A stretch of DNA of 64,000 nt, from contig OZ022509.1 of assembly GCA_963989385.1 (NCBI GenBank), positions 49,120,271 to 49,184,270 of the forward strand, in the 5' to 3' direction. Each line of letters opens with the position of its first letter. Position 1 is the stretch's first letter. Shown here piece after piece: positions 31,153-42,679 of the stretch. A program made the translations under genes and the position numbers. The stretch comes from Ctena decussata (lineage: Eukaryota; Mollusca; Bivalvia; Lucinida; Lucinidae). The notes below the pieces were generated by a model, which was not told the DNA's origin, made no database searches, and worked only from the letters and a program-made list of their open reading frames with translations.

Positions 31153-34100
31153 TTATATTTTGTTAAAAAGGTTAATATCTTTTAAAAAGAGTAAGATACT
31201 GTCAACAGGTACATCTTGAAATAGTTGTGTCAAGTTGTTAGCTCGAAAATATTTATTTCTGTTTTGTGAAAAGTCAACACAGTCAATAAGAATATGTTTA
31301 ACTGCAAAGAGCTGGTTACAAACTATACAGAAAGGCTGTTCTTCGCGATTTAGTAAGTACGAATGGGTGATTCTTGTATGGCCTATGCGCAGTCGAGCAA
31401 TTACAATTTCTTCTCTTCTTAAACTTCGAATAAATGAAGGGTTATTCCCAATGATAGGTTTAATTTCGTGTAGTTTATTAAAAACAGCTGTGTCCCATGA
31501 TGTTTGCCACTTTGATAAGATGTACTTGTTGATAGCGGGTTTAAAATTGTTAAAGGGAATTTCAAACATAGACACATTTAGACTAAGAGATTCTTTTGCT
31601 TTTCTGTCAGCGGTTTCATTACCAGCTATGTTCATATGACTGGGGATCCAACAAAAAACTATTTCTTTAGTGTTTGAAATTTCATAATGCTTTTCTAATA
31701 GTTTTTGAATTTGTGAATTTCTCGAAGAGGTATGATTTAGAGCTTTTAAGACAAAAAGAGAGTCAGAAAAAATTACAAATTTGTCATTAAGGTAATAGTT
31801 GTCAATAAAGTCTAAAGTTAAATCTATTGCTTTTGCTTCGGCAGTGAAAATAGACGAACCATCAGGAATACGTAAAGAATGGCAGTATTTCCTAGATATA
31901 AATGCACATCCAACTTTCTCACCATCTTTGGAACCATCAGTATATATATGTTGAAATTCTGTATAACGTGTCTGAATGTCTTGGAAATCTTGTTTCAGAA
32001 TGTGTAGATTTGAAACTGGCTTTTTGTTTGTGTTTAGTTCAAATAAAATGTTAGGTTTCTTCATGTACCAAGGCGGAATTTCTGTTGTAGAATGTTTTTC
32101 GATATTTTTAGGATTGATATTTGAAGTTTCAAGCAGTGGTATAACTCGAAGAGCAAACGGTTTTATTGCATGCGGTTTACGCTCGTACAGCTCCACAAAT
32201 TGTGGTGAAAATGTGACTTTGAAGGTAGGGTTAGCTGGGTTAGCGGCAAGTCTGATGGCATACTGAAGAGAAAGCTTTTCTCTGCGTAAATACAGGGATG
32301 GTTCATCTGCTTCCACATACAAACTAGTTACAGGAGAAGTCCGAAAAGCTCCCAAGGCCAAACGAAGTCCTTGGTGGTGAACAGTATCTAACATTTGTAA
32401 ATAGGATTTTCTGGCTGAACCATATACAATAGATCCATAGTCTAACTCTGACCTAATTAAAGAACGATAAAGATGTAGAAGAGTGGAACGATCTGCACCC
32501 CAGTTCGTATTTGATAAAACTTTATGAAGATTCAAAGCTTTCAAACATTTCGCTTTGATGTATCGAATGTGGGGAATAAACGAAAGTTTTCGGTCAAAGA
32601 TAACTCCTAAAAACTTGGATTCTTCAACAACAGGTAGCTGAGATCCGTATAAATAAAGAATAGGATCACTGTGAATCCTTCTAAGTTTACAGAAATGAAC
32701 ACATTGTGTTTTTGACTTGGAAAATTTGAAACCATTATTCGTAGCCCAGTCTTCAATTCTATTGATACACTGTTGAAGGTGTCTTTCAATTGTTCTCATG
32801 TTTTTAGATCGATAACATATTCCAAAATCATCAACATATAAGGAACCATCCGTTTTACTGTCTAGACAATTTACAATGTTATTTATCTTTATATTGAACA
32901 AAGTAGTAGAAAGAATACTTCCTTGGGGAACACCTTGCTCTTGATCATAAAGATCAGATAAAGTAGAGCCTACACGAACTTGCATAGTTCGATCTTCAAG
33001 GAAGCTTTGAATAAAAACAGGCAATCTACCCTTAAGACCTAAATCATGCAAGTCTTTCAATATGCCATATCGCCAGGTGGTATCATACGCCTTTTCCAAG
33101 TCAAAAAACACAGCAACGACATGTTCTCTATTTACAAATGCATCTCGAATAAAAGTTTCCAGTCTGATTAAATGATCGTTAGTACTGCGTTCAGATCGGA
33201 AACCCGACTGAATTGGTGATATTAGATCATTCGATTCTAAGTACCAAACGAGTCTTTTGTTGATCATTCTCTCCAACGTTTTGCAAAGACAACTTGTTAA
33301 AGCTATCGGTCTGTAATTTGTTGGTTCTGCATGATCTTTACCTGGTTTAGGAATCGGTATTACAGTAGCCAAGCGCCAGCTCTCTGGAAATACCCCGGTT
33401 GTCCAAATGTCGTTAAATATGTGTAAAAGTGTTAAAAGAGCGTTTTCAGGTAGATGTTTCAGCATCTGATAATGTATTTCATCTGGTCCTGTAGCAGTGT
33501 CATGAGATTTGTTAATCGCTTCTTTAAGCTCTAATAAATTAAAGTGGCTGTTATATTCTTCGTTATTCGAAGACTTAAAGTTAATTTTATTCTTTTCTTG
33601 ATGTATTCTGGTCTTTTTGAATTTTTCTAAATAATTTCAGGATGATGAATTCTCCAAATGTATTTGCGATATCCTCTTTATTGGTTGCTTTCGTTTCTCT
33701 ACAGGTGTTTAAATGTGTATAACTCGGTGATTTCGATTTTCCGGATATTTTTCGAACCATTTTCCAAACTTTTGTAATCGGTGTTTTATAACTCAGTTTT
33801 GACACATATGATTTCCATGTATTTCGTTTAGAGGACCTTATAGTGCGGCGGGCTTTGGCTCTTTGATTTTTCACGTTATTTAGATTTTCTTTAGTTGGAT
33901 ATTTGTAGAACTTTGATAAAGCATGTTTTCTTTGTCTAATAGCTTTCTTACAGTCGTCATTGTACCACGGATTGCTTTTCTTTGGGTTTGTCGAGGTCTT
34001 TGGAATACATGCATTAGATATTTCCGTGAGAGAAGAAGTAAAATCAGCAACAAGATCAGTGGAATTATCAAACTTTTCAATGTTTAAAATCTGATTGAAC

Positions 34101-34834
34101 AACGAATGAAACTGTTCCCAGTCAGCTTTGTTTAATTTCCATTTGGGATTATGATCTTCGACTGAAGAATTTACACTTTCAATCACGATAGGAAAATGAT
34201 CACTTCCATGCTGATCGTCACAAACAGACCAGTCGAAGTCGAGTAGAAGAGATGGATGGCAAAAAGAAAGATCTAAAGAAGAGAAACTTCCAGTTGCAGG
34301 ATGAAGGTAAGTATGAGACTTATCATTCATTAGACAAAGATCATTATTTGTAAAGAAATTTTCAATGATTTCGCCTCTAGTATTATTCTTATCACAACCC
34401 CAGAGCATATTGTGACCATTAAAGTCACCTACTAATAAGTAAGGTGAAGGCAGTTGTTGCAGTAAAGAGTCTAGCTGCTGAGACTGTAACTTGAAATTAG
34501 GAGGTATATAGACAGAACAAACAGTTATCTCTTTATCTAAAGAGACTGAAACAGCAACAGCCTGCAGAGCTGTTGTAAGTTTTATTTCTCGTTGTGGACA
34601 TGATGTCTCATGTATGAATTAAAATAGAACTGCCACCGGACGGTCTATGACCGTCAGTATGAATATAATTATACAAGTTGTAACCTTTGAAAGTTACATT
34701 ATCATCAGGCTTTAAAAAAGTTTCTTGAAGACAAAAAACTGATGGTCTTATCAGAGTTAAAAGTAATTAAATTTCATTGTAATTTGGTTTAAGACCTCGA
34801 CAATTCCATTGTATTATCTTACTTTTAAATTCCA
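31153..34834 (-). pseudogene. LINE ORF2: AP endonuclease, RT, RNase H (lightly broken)
   Basis: About 1,227 codons. The endonuclease (34834-34180) shows WNCRG, QETFL, VGDFNGHNMLWG and GSDHFPI. An in-frame stop and a frameshift lie in its first third, and another 1-nt shift is near 33640. The remaining frame to 31153 is open (770 codons from 33465): RT with NYRPIALTSC, FFDLEKAYDT, QGVPQGSILS and an intact LYVDD, then RNase H with TDGS, EAKA, SDS and GNETAD (D-E-D-D complete). The C-terminal region has a CIVC...H...C motif. The long intact frame implies a fairly young insertion. Confidence 0.9.
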
Positions 34835-34881
34835 TTTTTATTTATAGACTGGAGATAAAGATCTTTATGTAAGACTGGAGA

Positions 34882-36261
34882 CTATGGAGATGGAGGAAGA
34901 ATTGGTGACCAAGAAACAGTATCACTAGTGTGAGATTGTTCTAGAGTGTCAACAAACTCCATTTCACTCTCGTCACTTAAAGTTTCATATTTATTATGAA
35001 GCTGAATCTCATCTTTAGACCCTTTGGGTTGCCTGTCTGAATTAGTTTTCTTCTTTGTTGACTTCTCTTTACCATTTGATGTACTAGTTTTCGGAGAGGG
35101 CGGTTTATTATTTAGCTGACGCTCTCTCCTTTGTTGTTTCTGCCAGTCCTTACGCATCATCTCCAGGGTAGCCTTTTTCAGGACTGGCTCTTCTGTCGAT
35201 GCCTGGTTACCCTGAGCAAGAGAGCATGCTGTTTTCGTCTTTTCATTCACTGTAGGTATAGCTGTCTGTGTCGTGTTTGTAATGTTTAGGTCAGACGATT
35301 GTTTTTCGTTACTTTCCTTCGATTCGAGGATAGTAACAGGATCTGTTTGTGTAGTGGCATCAACCAAGGACACGTGCTTAACGGTGGGTTTAATAACACT
35401 GGCGTAGCTAGACCCTGGAACAGGAGCTGGTGATTCAACGATTTTCCGCGCTTCAGGAAAAGAGACATTACGTGTGAATTTTACTCTGAGAATTTCCTTT
35501 TCTTTGTGCCAAATTTTACACTCCTTTTAGTTAGCATCGTGGTCTTCACCACAGTTGACACACTTGACTGGATTTTTACATTGACTCTCATGGTGTGTTG
35601 CCGGTTCGCCACATTTTTAACAGACAGGATGGCTTTTACACCTATCTTCATGATGACCGTATTGCTGGCAATTGAAGCAGCGAAGCGGATTTGGTATGTA
35701 AATCTCAACATTAACTCGAAGGAATGCAATTTTGATTGTTGAGGGTAAATTTGGTGTATTAAACGTAAAAACAAATGTATTTGTATCTTTCAGTTGACCA
35801 TCTCTTTTCACTCTAAAGCGTTTCACTGCAGTTACTCCTTGAGACTTCATCTCATCCAAGATTTCTTGCTCGCTGCAACCCCTCAAGTCGGGGCAACGGA
35901 TTACACCTCTTGAGGAATTCAGCGAACTATGAGGAAAGACACGAACATTTAGGTTGTGAAAATTTTGTGTCCTAAGGAGATTTTCTGCATGTGCTTTTTT
36001 AGTAACTTCTATTAATAATTGATTTGATCTCGTTAATTTTTTGATACTTTTTGGTTCTCCAGCAATACTTTGTAAAACTTTTTGAATAACGAATGGAGAA
36101 AGTGAAGTAATGCTGGCATTTTGATCGGAGGATTCTATGATGATGAAGCGCGGAAATGTTGGAGCTGTTTGAGGTAATTGGTAATTATCCTGTTCATTGT
36201 CTGAGCATTCAGCTTCTGACGAAGAAAGTGAGGATTGATTCGATTTTTTCCGTTTGTTCAA
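34882..36261 (-). pseudogene. LINE ORF1: RNA-binding protein with zinc knuckles, two in-frame stops
   Basis: A single frame of 460 codons from 36261 to 34882. The N-terminus is Ser/Asn/Lys-rich. It is followed by an RRM-like region (KKLTRSNQLLIEVTKK, LNVRVFPHSSLNSSRGV) and three Cys-rich knuckles beginning CFNCQQYGHHEDRC. Two TAA stops, at about 35617 and 35527, sit inside the knuckle region with no frameshift. The C-terminal half is Lys/Ser/Thr-rich and disordered in character. Nucleic-acid chaperone/RNA binding is the usual role. Confidence 0.85.
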
Positions 36262-36813
36262 CCCGATGATTATATTTAGAAGTTTTCATCCTCCGTGCTC
36301 CCCACCCGCCTTGGAGCCCAACAAGGGAACACTTTAACGGAGCGTATATCCTGCTCACAAGTGCTAGAGATACACAGACGATATACTCGCACAACTGAAA
36401 TGCCGCACGATTGACCCGTTAAGCCGCCGCTTCTAGGAATGGAAGGTCAAGGAATAAAGACAAATGGGCACACGGTCGGTATCAGAACGATACAAAAGAA
36501 AGGAAGAGAAAGCAAAAGATCCTAGAGCTGACACGACTAGCCGATTGACTGTGCCGGGTCCACACAGCCACCCGTCTACACCGAAATCGAGGCCAAAGAG
36601 GTGTGTTGACGCACCTGGAGATCCCTGGAGTGCATCTCAACCGCCAGGATCCTTTCATCCGGCTTACGGGACGCCACCAACGGCAAACAGGTGGTACCTC
36701 CACTTAGCTCTTCGCAGAAGGGACATCAACTATCAATCGAGTGACGTCCCCTATGAGAATTGAGCCCCGGGGCCACGACAAGGCGGGAGGATTCCCGGGG
36801 ATCTTAAAATATA

Positions 36814-37117
36814 AGCCTGAGTGCGGCGTACACGGTTTTGTAGAGAATCGTACACGGTTTTGTACAGAATCAGGTGCAGAAGGACCATAATACACGTCAT
36901 CTGAACCACCAATAGTAATCTGATGCTTAGCAGGTCTGATAGAAATATCATTTTGTGTCATAAATGGTATTCCTGCGAGCACATCAACATCTAGGTCATT
37001 AACAACAAGAGCTTCTAATTTGAGTTTGTGATTGTTTCTAGATAGAACTACATGTGTTTCACCTAGGATATTTAGAGGTGTCACACCGTCAGCTTGCAAA
37101 GCACTCTGACTACTTTT
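36814..37117 (-). pseudogene. Ty3-like protease, C-terminal part
   Basis: Minus-strand reading gives LNILGETHVVL, LEALVVNDLDVDVLAGIPFM and the ending of a retropepsin fold. It is continuous in frame with the fragment at 40655-40813 once the intervening element is removed. A 22-bp tandem duplication at 36828-36871 causes a local frameshift. The LINE target site follows immediately. Confidence 0.8.
36828..36871. repeat. 22-bp tandem duplication in the protease frame
   Basis: Two copies of 'gtacacggttttgta(g/c)agaatc' lie side by side. Being 22 bp, not a multiple of 3, it shifts the frame. Confidence 0.9.
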
Positions 37118-40100
37118 TTAGCTCACCAGAGCCTAAGGCTCCGGGGGAGCTTATAGGATAGGCAGTGGTCCGTCGTCGTCGTCCGTCGTCGTCGTCGTAT
37201 GTCGTCCGTCAACACTTTTAAACGACATCTTCTCTGAAGCCACAAGGCCGATCGGGCCCAAATTTCATCTGTGGCATCCTTGGGATGGGGGATTGAAAGT
37301 TTGAGTTTTTTTATGAAAATTGGCCTCTCAGTTCGGTTGCTATGGCAACTTAGAGTTCCCATTGACTTATAATGGGGAAAATTGAAAAATGGCATTTTCT
37401 GCCAAGCCGTTGCAGATATGTTGATAAAACTTTTATAGAAATGTTCCTTGAGATGTCTTCTATCAGCTATATGTTTTTTGGCCCACTGCTCCTTTTATTG
37501 GTTGCCATGGAAACCGAAATGCCAAAAAATGGAAAAAAATTTTAAAAAATTATCTCCTCTGGAGCAACTGGGCCGATAAGGCCCAGATTTGATCTGTGGC
37601 ATACTCGGGCTTGGGGATTGAAAGTTTGTGTTTTTTATGACCATGGGCCCTTTAGTTTGGTTGCTATGGCAACTTACAGGTCCAATTGACTTATAATGGG
37701 GAAAATTGAAAAATATCATTTTCTGCCAAGCCATTGCCGATATGTTGATAAAACTTTTATAGAACTGTTCCTTGAGATGTCTTCTATCAGCTATATGTTT
37801 TTTTGGCCCACAGCTCCCTTTATTGGTTGCCATGGAAACCGAAATGTAAAAAAAGGAAAAAAAAATATTTAAAAAATTATCTTCTCTTAAGCCACTGGGC
37901 CTATAATTCTCGGATTTCATCTGTGGCATCCTTAGGCTGGGGGATTGAAAGTTTATGTTTTTTATGAAAATCGGCCCTTTAGTTTGGTTGCTATAGCAAC
38001 TTAGAGTTGAATTGACTTATAATGGGGAAAATTGAAAAATGGCATTTACTGCCAAGCCATTGCAGACATGTTGACAAAACTTTTATAGATTGTTCCTTGA
38101 GAAGTCTCTTATTAGCTATGTGCCCAATGCTCCTTTTATTGGTTGCCATGGAAACCAAAATGCAAAAAAAGGGGAAAAATACTTAAATAAAATTTCTCCT
38201 CAGAAGCCTCTGGGCCAATAAGGCCCAGATTTCATTTGTAGTATCCTTAGGCAGGATGATTGAAAATTTATTTATTTAGTTATTTTTTTTTAAATCAGCT
38301 CTTTAGTTTGGTTTCTATAGCAGCTTAGGGTTGCATTGACTTGCAATGGGGATAATTAAAACAAGAGGCCCAAACGGGCCTGATATCGCTCACCTGGCTT
38401 TTGTGCAACGGGACCATTCTGATACAACATTGGTCCAATTCCAGAGATTTTCTCAGTTCACTTTTTGCTACTTTTAGTAACAGAGGCCAACTTGTCTGGT
38501 CTTTATATATTTACTTTTGAAACATGCAAGAATCATTTTGCCACAAATTTCAACAAATTCCATTCAGGGGTTTACTGAGATATTGTCAGTTTCATGTTTT
38601 GTGCTATTTTTAGTAACGGCAGATGGCGACCATCTTAGAATGCAAAATTCAAAAAATTGAAAAACTTTCATGCAAGGACCATTTTGACACAAAATTGGTC
38701 CAGTTCCATTGTAATTTTCTAATTATCATATTTTGCTATTTTAAGTAATAGAGGCCAACTTGACAGGTCAATATCTGTTAATTTTTGAAACACGTCAAAG
38801 CAAGAATCATTTTGCCACAAAATTTTGTCTCAATCGCTTCAGCGGTTAATGAGATGTTGTCATTTTCATGCTATTTTTAGTAACAGCAAATGGCGGCCAT
38901 CTTGGAATGCCAAAATGCAGAAAATCGAAAAAACTTAATGAAAGGACCATTCTGACAGAAAATTAGTCCAATTTCACTGAGATTTTCTTATTTTCACGTA
39001 TTTCTATTTTTTAGTAACAAAGGCCATTAAAACTTGTCTATATTTAGTTACTTTTGAAACATCTCAATGCAAAAATCATTTAGACACAAATTTTGTCAAA
39101 ATCTATTCAGCGGTTGCTGTGATATTGTCATTTTCATTTTTTGTGCTATTTTTAGTAACGGCAGATGGTGGCCATCTTGGAATGCCAAATTGCAATTAAT
39201 CAAAATGGCTTCATGTAAGGAACATTCTGACACAAAATTGGTCCAATTCCATTCAAGGGTTCTTGACTAATTGTCATTTTATGTTTGTGCTATTTTTAGT
39301 AACGGCAGATGTCGGCCATCTTGGAAAGCCAAATTGCATTTAATCGAAACGGATTCATGCAAGGAACATTCTGACACAAAATTGGTCGAATTCCATACAA
39401 GGGTTCTTGAGTAATCGTCATTGTTATGTTTGTGCTATTTTTAGTAACGGCAGATGTCGGCCATCTTGGAAAGCCAAATTGCAATTTATCGAAACGGCTT
39501 CATGCAATGAACATTCTGACACAAAATTGGTCGAATTCCATTCAAGGGTTCTTGAGTAATTTTCATTTTTATGTTTGTGCTATTTTTAGTAACGGCCCCC
39601 ATGGTGGCCATCTTGGATAGTCAACTGGCACAAAATTGAAATAATTCCTTTCAAGGACCATTTCTGACCAAATCTGACCACAATTGACTGAGTTTTTTTT
39701 AGATACTGACATTTGAGCAAAATCGGTCTTGTAAACGCTAAGTAGGTCACTGTGACCTAATTCCTATATAGATTTTTTTCATTTTTACAATTTTTAATCC
39801 CAAGGTCCCATTAATGTTCCACGCAAACTTTCAATCAAATATACCAAATGGTTCTGGAGGAGAAGTTGATTATGTTGTTTTTGCTATTTTTAGTAACAGC
39901 GGCCATCTTGGATTCTTGACCTGACCCAATTTTACAGTTTTGCAACCCTGCAGTCTGGTCATGCTTCATGTGAAATTTGAGACCCATAAGTGCAGTGGTT
40001 TTAGAGAAGAAGTTGTTTGAAGTCGTTTAAATAAGTCGTTTTTTGACATTGGCATTTGAGCAAAATTACACTTGTAAACAGAAAGTAGGTCACTGTGACA

Positions 40101-40652
40101 AAACTCCGCTACAGATTTTTTTCATTTTTACAATTTTGAATACCAACATTTCACTGATGTTCCATGCCAAAATTCAGACAAATATACTCTGTGGTTCTGG
40201 AAAAGAAGTTTATTTTGTTGTTTTTGCTATTTTTAGTAACGGCGGCCATCTTGGATTTTCAACCTGACCCAATTTTATAATTCTGAGATCCTGGAGTCAG
40301 GTCATGCTCCATGTGAAATTTGAGAACCATTGGACCAGTAATTTTATAGAAGAAGATGTTTGAATATTTGTTTTTAGGTGTTGACGGACGACGCACGCCG
40401 GACGCATTGGTATGACAATAGCTCACTATGGCCCTTCGGGCCAGGTGAGCTAAAAATGGCATATACTGCAATCAATATATGGAAAATAGTTATATATTTT
40501 GTTATCAACTCAACAGACTGTCAGACTGAGACTTTGTAGTTGTCTATTTTATATTAGCCTGTACGAATTGACAACAATTTTGAGCATATACAAATTTGAT
40601 AGCAATTTTGAGCTAGAGATCTGGCGAGCTTTGTGGCCCGTGGGCCTCTTGT
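37118..40652 (-). repeat. Family A hairpin-capped element inserted in the Ty3-like protease
   Basis: The left end (plus strand) is TTTAGCTCACC, GAGCC-taa-GGCTC and a GTCGTC tract. About four 310-bp units follow ('gttgctatggcaacttagag', 'cttataatggggaaaattg', 'gttgccatggaaacc'). The right end is GTGGCCCGTGGGCCTCTTGT. Removing it rejoins the protease frame within an A/T run, which defines the ends. It is itself split by a family B element. Confidence 0.9.
38361..40451 (+). repeat. Family B hairpin-capped element nested in family A
   Basis: Starts ACAAGAGGCCCAAACGGGCC and continues TGATATCGCTCACCTGG. It ends in a GACGGACGACG tract, GGCCC-ttc-GGGCC and AGGTGAGCTAAAAA. The core is ~140- to 150-bp units ('gctatttttagtaacggcag', 'ggccatcttgga', 'cattctgacacaaaattgg'), changing to a second unit type after about 39660. 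The intact family A copy at 61440/61441 is the empty site. Confidence 0.92.
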
Positions 40653-40654
40653 TT

Positions 40655-40813
40655 AATAATAGCACCTATGCGACTGGCCACAGAAGCTTTCATCATACTT
40701 ATCTCAGCACCACTATCTAGGGTTACTTGCAAGGGATGATGATTGTGAAATACTTTTAAATATGGGGATTGTTTTGTGGTTACACGTCTAGAAGTGTTTA
40801 TATTAGAGCACAA
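40655..40813 (-). pseudogene. Ty3-like protease, N-terminal part with catalytic motif
   Basis: The frame contains YLKVFHNHHPLQVTLDSGAEISMM. The DSGA is the retropepsin active-site motif, preceded by a hydrophobic strand as expected. The frame is cut by the family A element. Confidence 0.85.
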
Positions 40814-40875
40814 GTTACAGAGTCATCAACATGAAAGTCATTGTCGTCATCCTCACTGCAAACTAGATCGTCTAG

Positions 40876-41795
40876 TTAGTCTGAAGATTCAGAAGTTTGA
40901 CGAACCTTATTCATATACTGTTTGTCTGAGTCTGGTAAGAATTTACACTGACTTAAGTAATGATCATGTCTGCGTCCCGCCTGCTTACACAACGGACAGG
41001 AAGGACGTGTTGACTTAGAGTCATAAAACGTAGTTTTCTGTAGACGAGTTGATTTCTTAAAAGCAATACGTAGGACTTTTGATTCTGCTGAAGTATGAAT
41101 TTCATCCAACAAGCTGTCTAATGCTTGTGATATTTCAGGTTTAAGCGACGCCAACGTTTGTGATCGAAGTTCAGTTCCATATCGTTGTTTAACCAAATTT
41201 GGTAAATCACTATGTATTAATCTAAGCCAGGTTAATACAACAAAGTTCTCAAGAGAAGGACTCATGTCTTCATCAGCATTGGGAACCTCACCATGATGAC
41301 GAATAGAACCTCCTGCTTTCAGCAGATTATCCTCAACAAAACTATTGAGTCTTTGAAACAGGTCTTCTGGTCTTTCACCTGGTTCAAGGTGTATCGAGTT
41401 AAAATTCAAAAAATGGGCTCCAGTTGATTGAAATCCATAATGCAGGTGGATGGCCTGCCATATGCCAGCAACTGATATGGAATTTTTTACGATAGTATTA
41501 CGGGAGATAACAGGGCAATAATTTGCGATTTGTCCCAACATTAATTCTAAATGGCTGACTTTCTGAGCAGCAGTACGTCGGGTGGCCTCAGGAATGTTGT
41601 CTCCGTCGTCGGTGATGCCTCGCAGAGGAACGGCTGCTGTCTTTTTTAACCATGTAAAGCCGTCAACAAGGAATGGAGCAAAGTTGGAATCCAGTGATAA
41701 TGTGTATAATAGATTCTGTCTCCAAGCTTCAAAGGAGGTAATTGTTTTTCAGTTTTTGTTAAGGACCACTGTTTTGGAGCACGAACAGTTGCCAT
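40876..41795 (-). pseudogene. Ty3-like gag
   Basis: Starts at an ATG at 41795, shifts frame once near 41735, and continues through a capsid-like helical region ([36 protein letters not shown]) to a zinc knuckle CPLC...H...C near 40950. It ends ESSD-stop. The 5' LTR lies 166 bp upstream; the intervening sequence would hold the primer-binding site. Nucleocapsid/capsid function is by homology of layout. Confidence 0.8.
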
Positions 41796-41961
41796 GGTTT
41801 ATTGTGTCAACCACACCGACAATGTTCCAATCAAGAATAGCAGTTTCAAGTAAAAACGGTGTCACGTGATCTGAAAGTCAATGCTGTACCAGATTACACT
41901 TTGCGAGGCTTGTAGAATCTTTGTACCGATTCCTGGATAGAGTTCTGAACCGCTGCCACCA

Positions 41962-42181
41962 CGCCAATAAGCAGGAACAGCAATTAATAACAACTTGATT
42001 GGTGAAATGAATTTATTGCCGGAGAACTGTATCAGCAATCTTAGGAAATCCGCCAAAACAGAGAGACAAACAAAATTGGCAAAAATAACTCTTAGCGCAC
42101 TGAATGAACTATTACTGCAACTGCACATTTACAGACATACAAGACAAGACATGAGAAACAACACAATATCGTACACTGGCG
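41962..42181 (-). repeat. Ty3-like 5' LTR (220 bp)
   Basis: Bounded by CGCCA and TGGCG and nearly identical to the interrupted left LTR. TGGTGGCAGCGG, just inside, is the likely start of the primer-binding region. Confidence 0.92.
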
Positions 42182-42461
42182 CTCTGAAACAAAAGGGCCA
42201 AAATGAAACCCAATAACAGAATTTGAAATGGCTATTTCCTTTTGAATACATTGTGTAAACAATAATAGAAAATCTGACTATTGGTTAAAACTTTCTGGAG
42301 TAAAAAAAAAATGAACCTTTCTATAAGTTCAAAATCTATTTAGGATCTTTTGAGCATCTTGATTAAACATGTCAAGAGTCAAAACATCCCTTTACGATCT
42401 TTTTGAGCATCCTGTTAAACATTTATAGCAACTGTAATATTCTCTCTCTTTTCATTATCAG

Positions 42462-42673
42462 TCACCTCAGTGATGGGTACAGTGGTTGGCATATGCCTAA
42501 TTGTAATCAGTTTGTTAGCTGTGGTCCTATACCGCATCAGAAATAGAACAATTACCCAGCTTCAACAGTTCCCAGAGACTCCTGCGCACAACTTTCACAA
42601 GTCCTTCTCCTGCGCACAACCCAGCACAGTCGATCATGAGCACATCATTCACATCTACAGCCTCACCCGGTGA
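42462..42673 (+). CDS. Candidate last exon: transmembrane helix and short tail
   Basis: A polypyrimidine tract and ATTATCAG precede a frame encoding VMGTVVGICLIVISLLAVVLY, a good single transmembrane helix. It is followed by basic RIRNR and a 40-residue Gln/Pro/His-containing tail ending LTR-stop. It resembles in layout the membrane/tail part at 27091-27306 on the other side of the Ty3-like element. It may be a distal exon of the same gene or a paralogue. No downstream coding exon is seen. Confidence 0.4.
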
Positions 42674-42679
42674 GAGTGT

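Larger units (their letters stand above)
30983..36799 (-). mobile_element. Full-length LINE with 14-bp target duplication
   Basis: GATCTTAAAATATA at 30969-30982 and 36800-36813 flanks a 5.8-kb non-LTR element. In order on the minus strand: a 5' UTR of about 540 bp, ORF1 (36261-34882), ORF2 (34834-31153), a 3' UTR and an (ATC)n tail. RNase H inside ORF2 and a CxxC...H...C tail place it near I/Nimb-type LINEs (inference). It is inserted in the protease-RT interval of the Ty3-like element. Confidence 0.93.
27576..42181 (-). mobile_element. Ty3-like LTR retrotransposon carrying nested insertions
   Basis: Two LTRs (27576-28081 and 41962-42181) bracket gag, protease, RT-RNase H and integrase remnants, all on the minus strand. 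The right LTR is 220 bp. The left is also 220 bp once the SINE and its duplicated target are subtracted. LTR ends form CGCCA...TGGCG. Nested inside are SINE-B (27762-28034), a LINE (30983-36799), a family A element (37118-40652) and, within that, a family B element (38361-40451). Only about 5 kb is the original element. The expected target duplication is not clear; only GAG is shared outside the LTRs. Confidence 0.88.

Noticed and set aside
31235..32266. Plus-strand ORFs of 96-134 aa
   Set aside because: They are antisense shadows of the LINE RT/RNase H frame.
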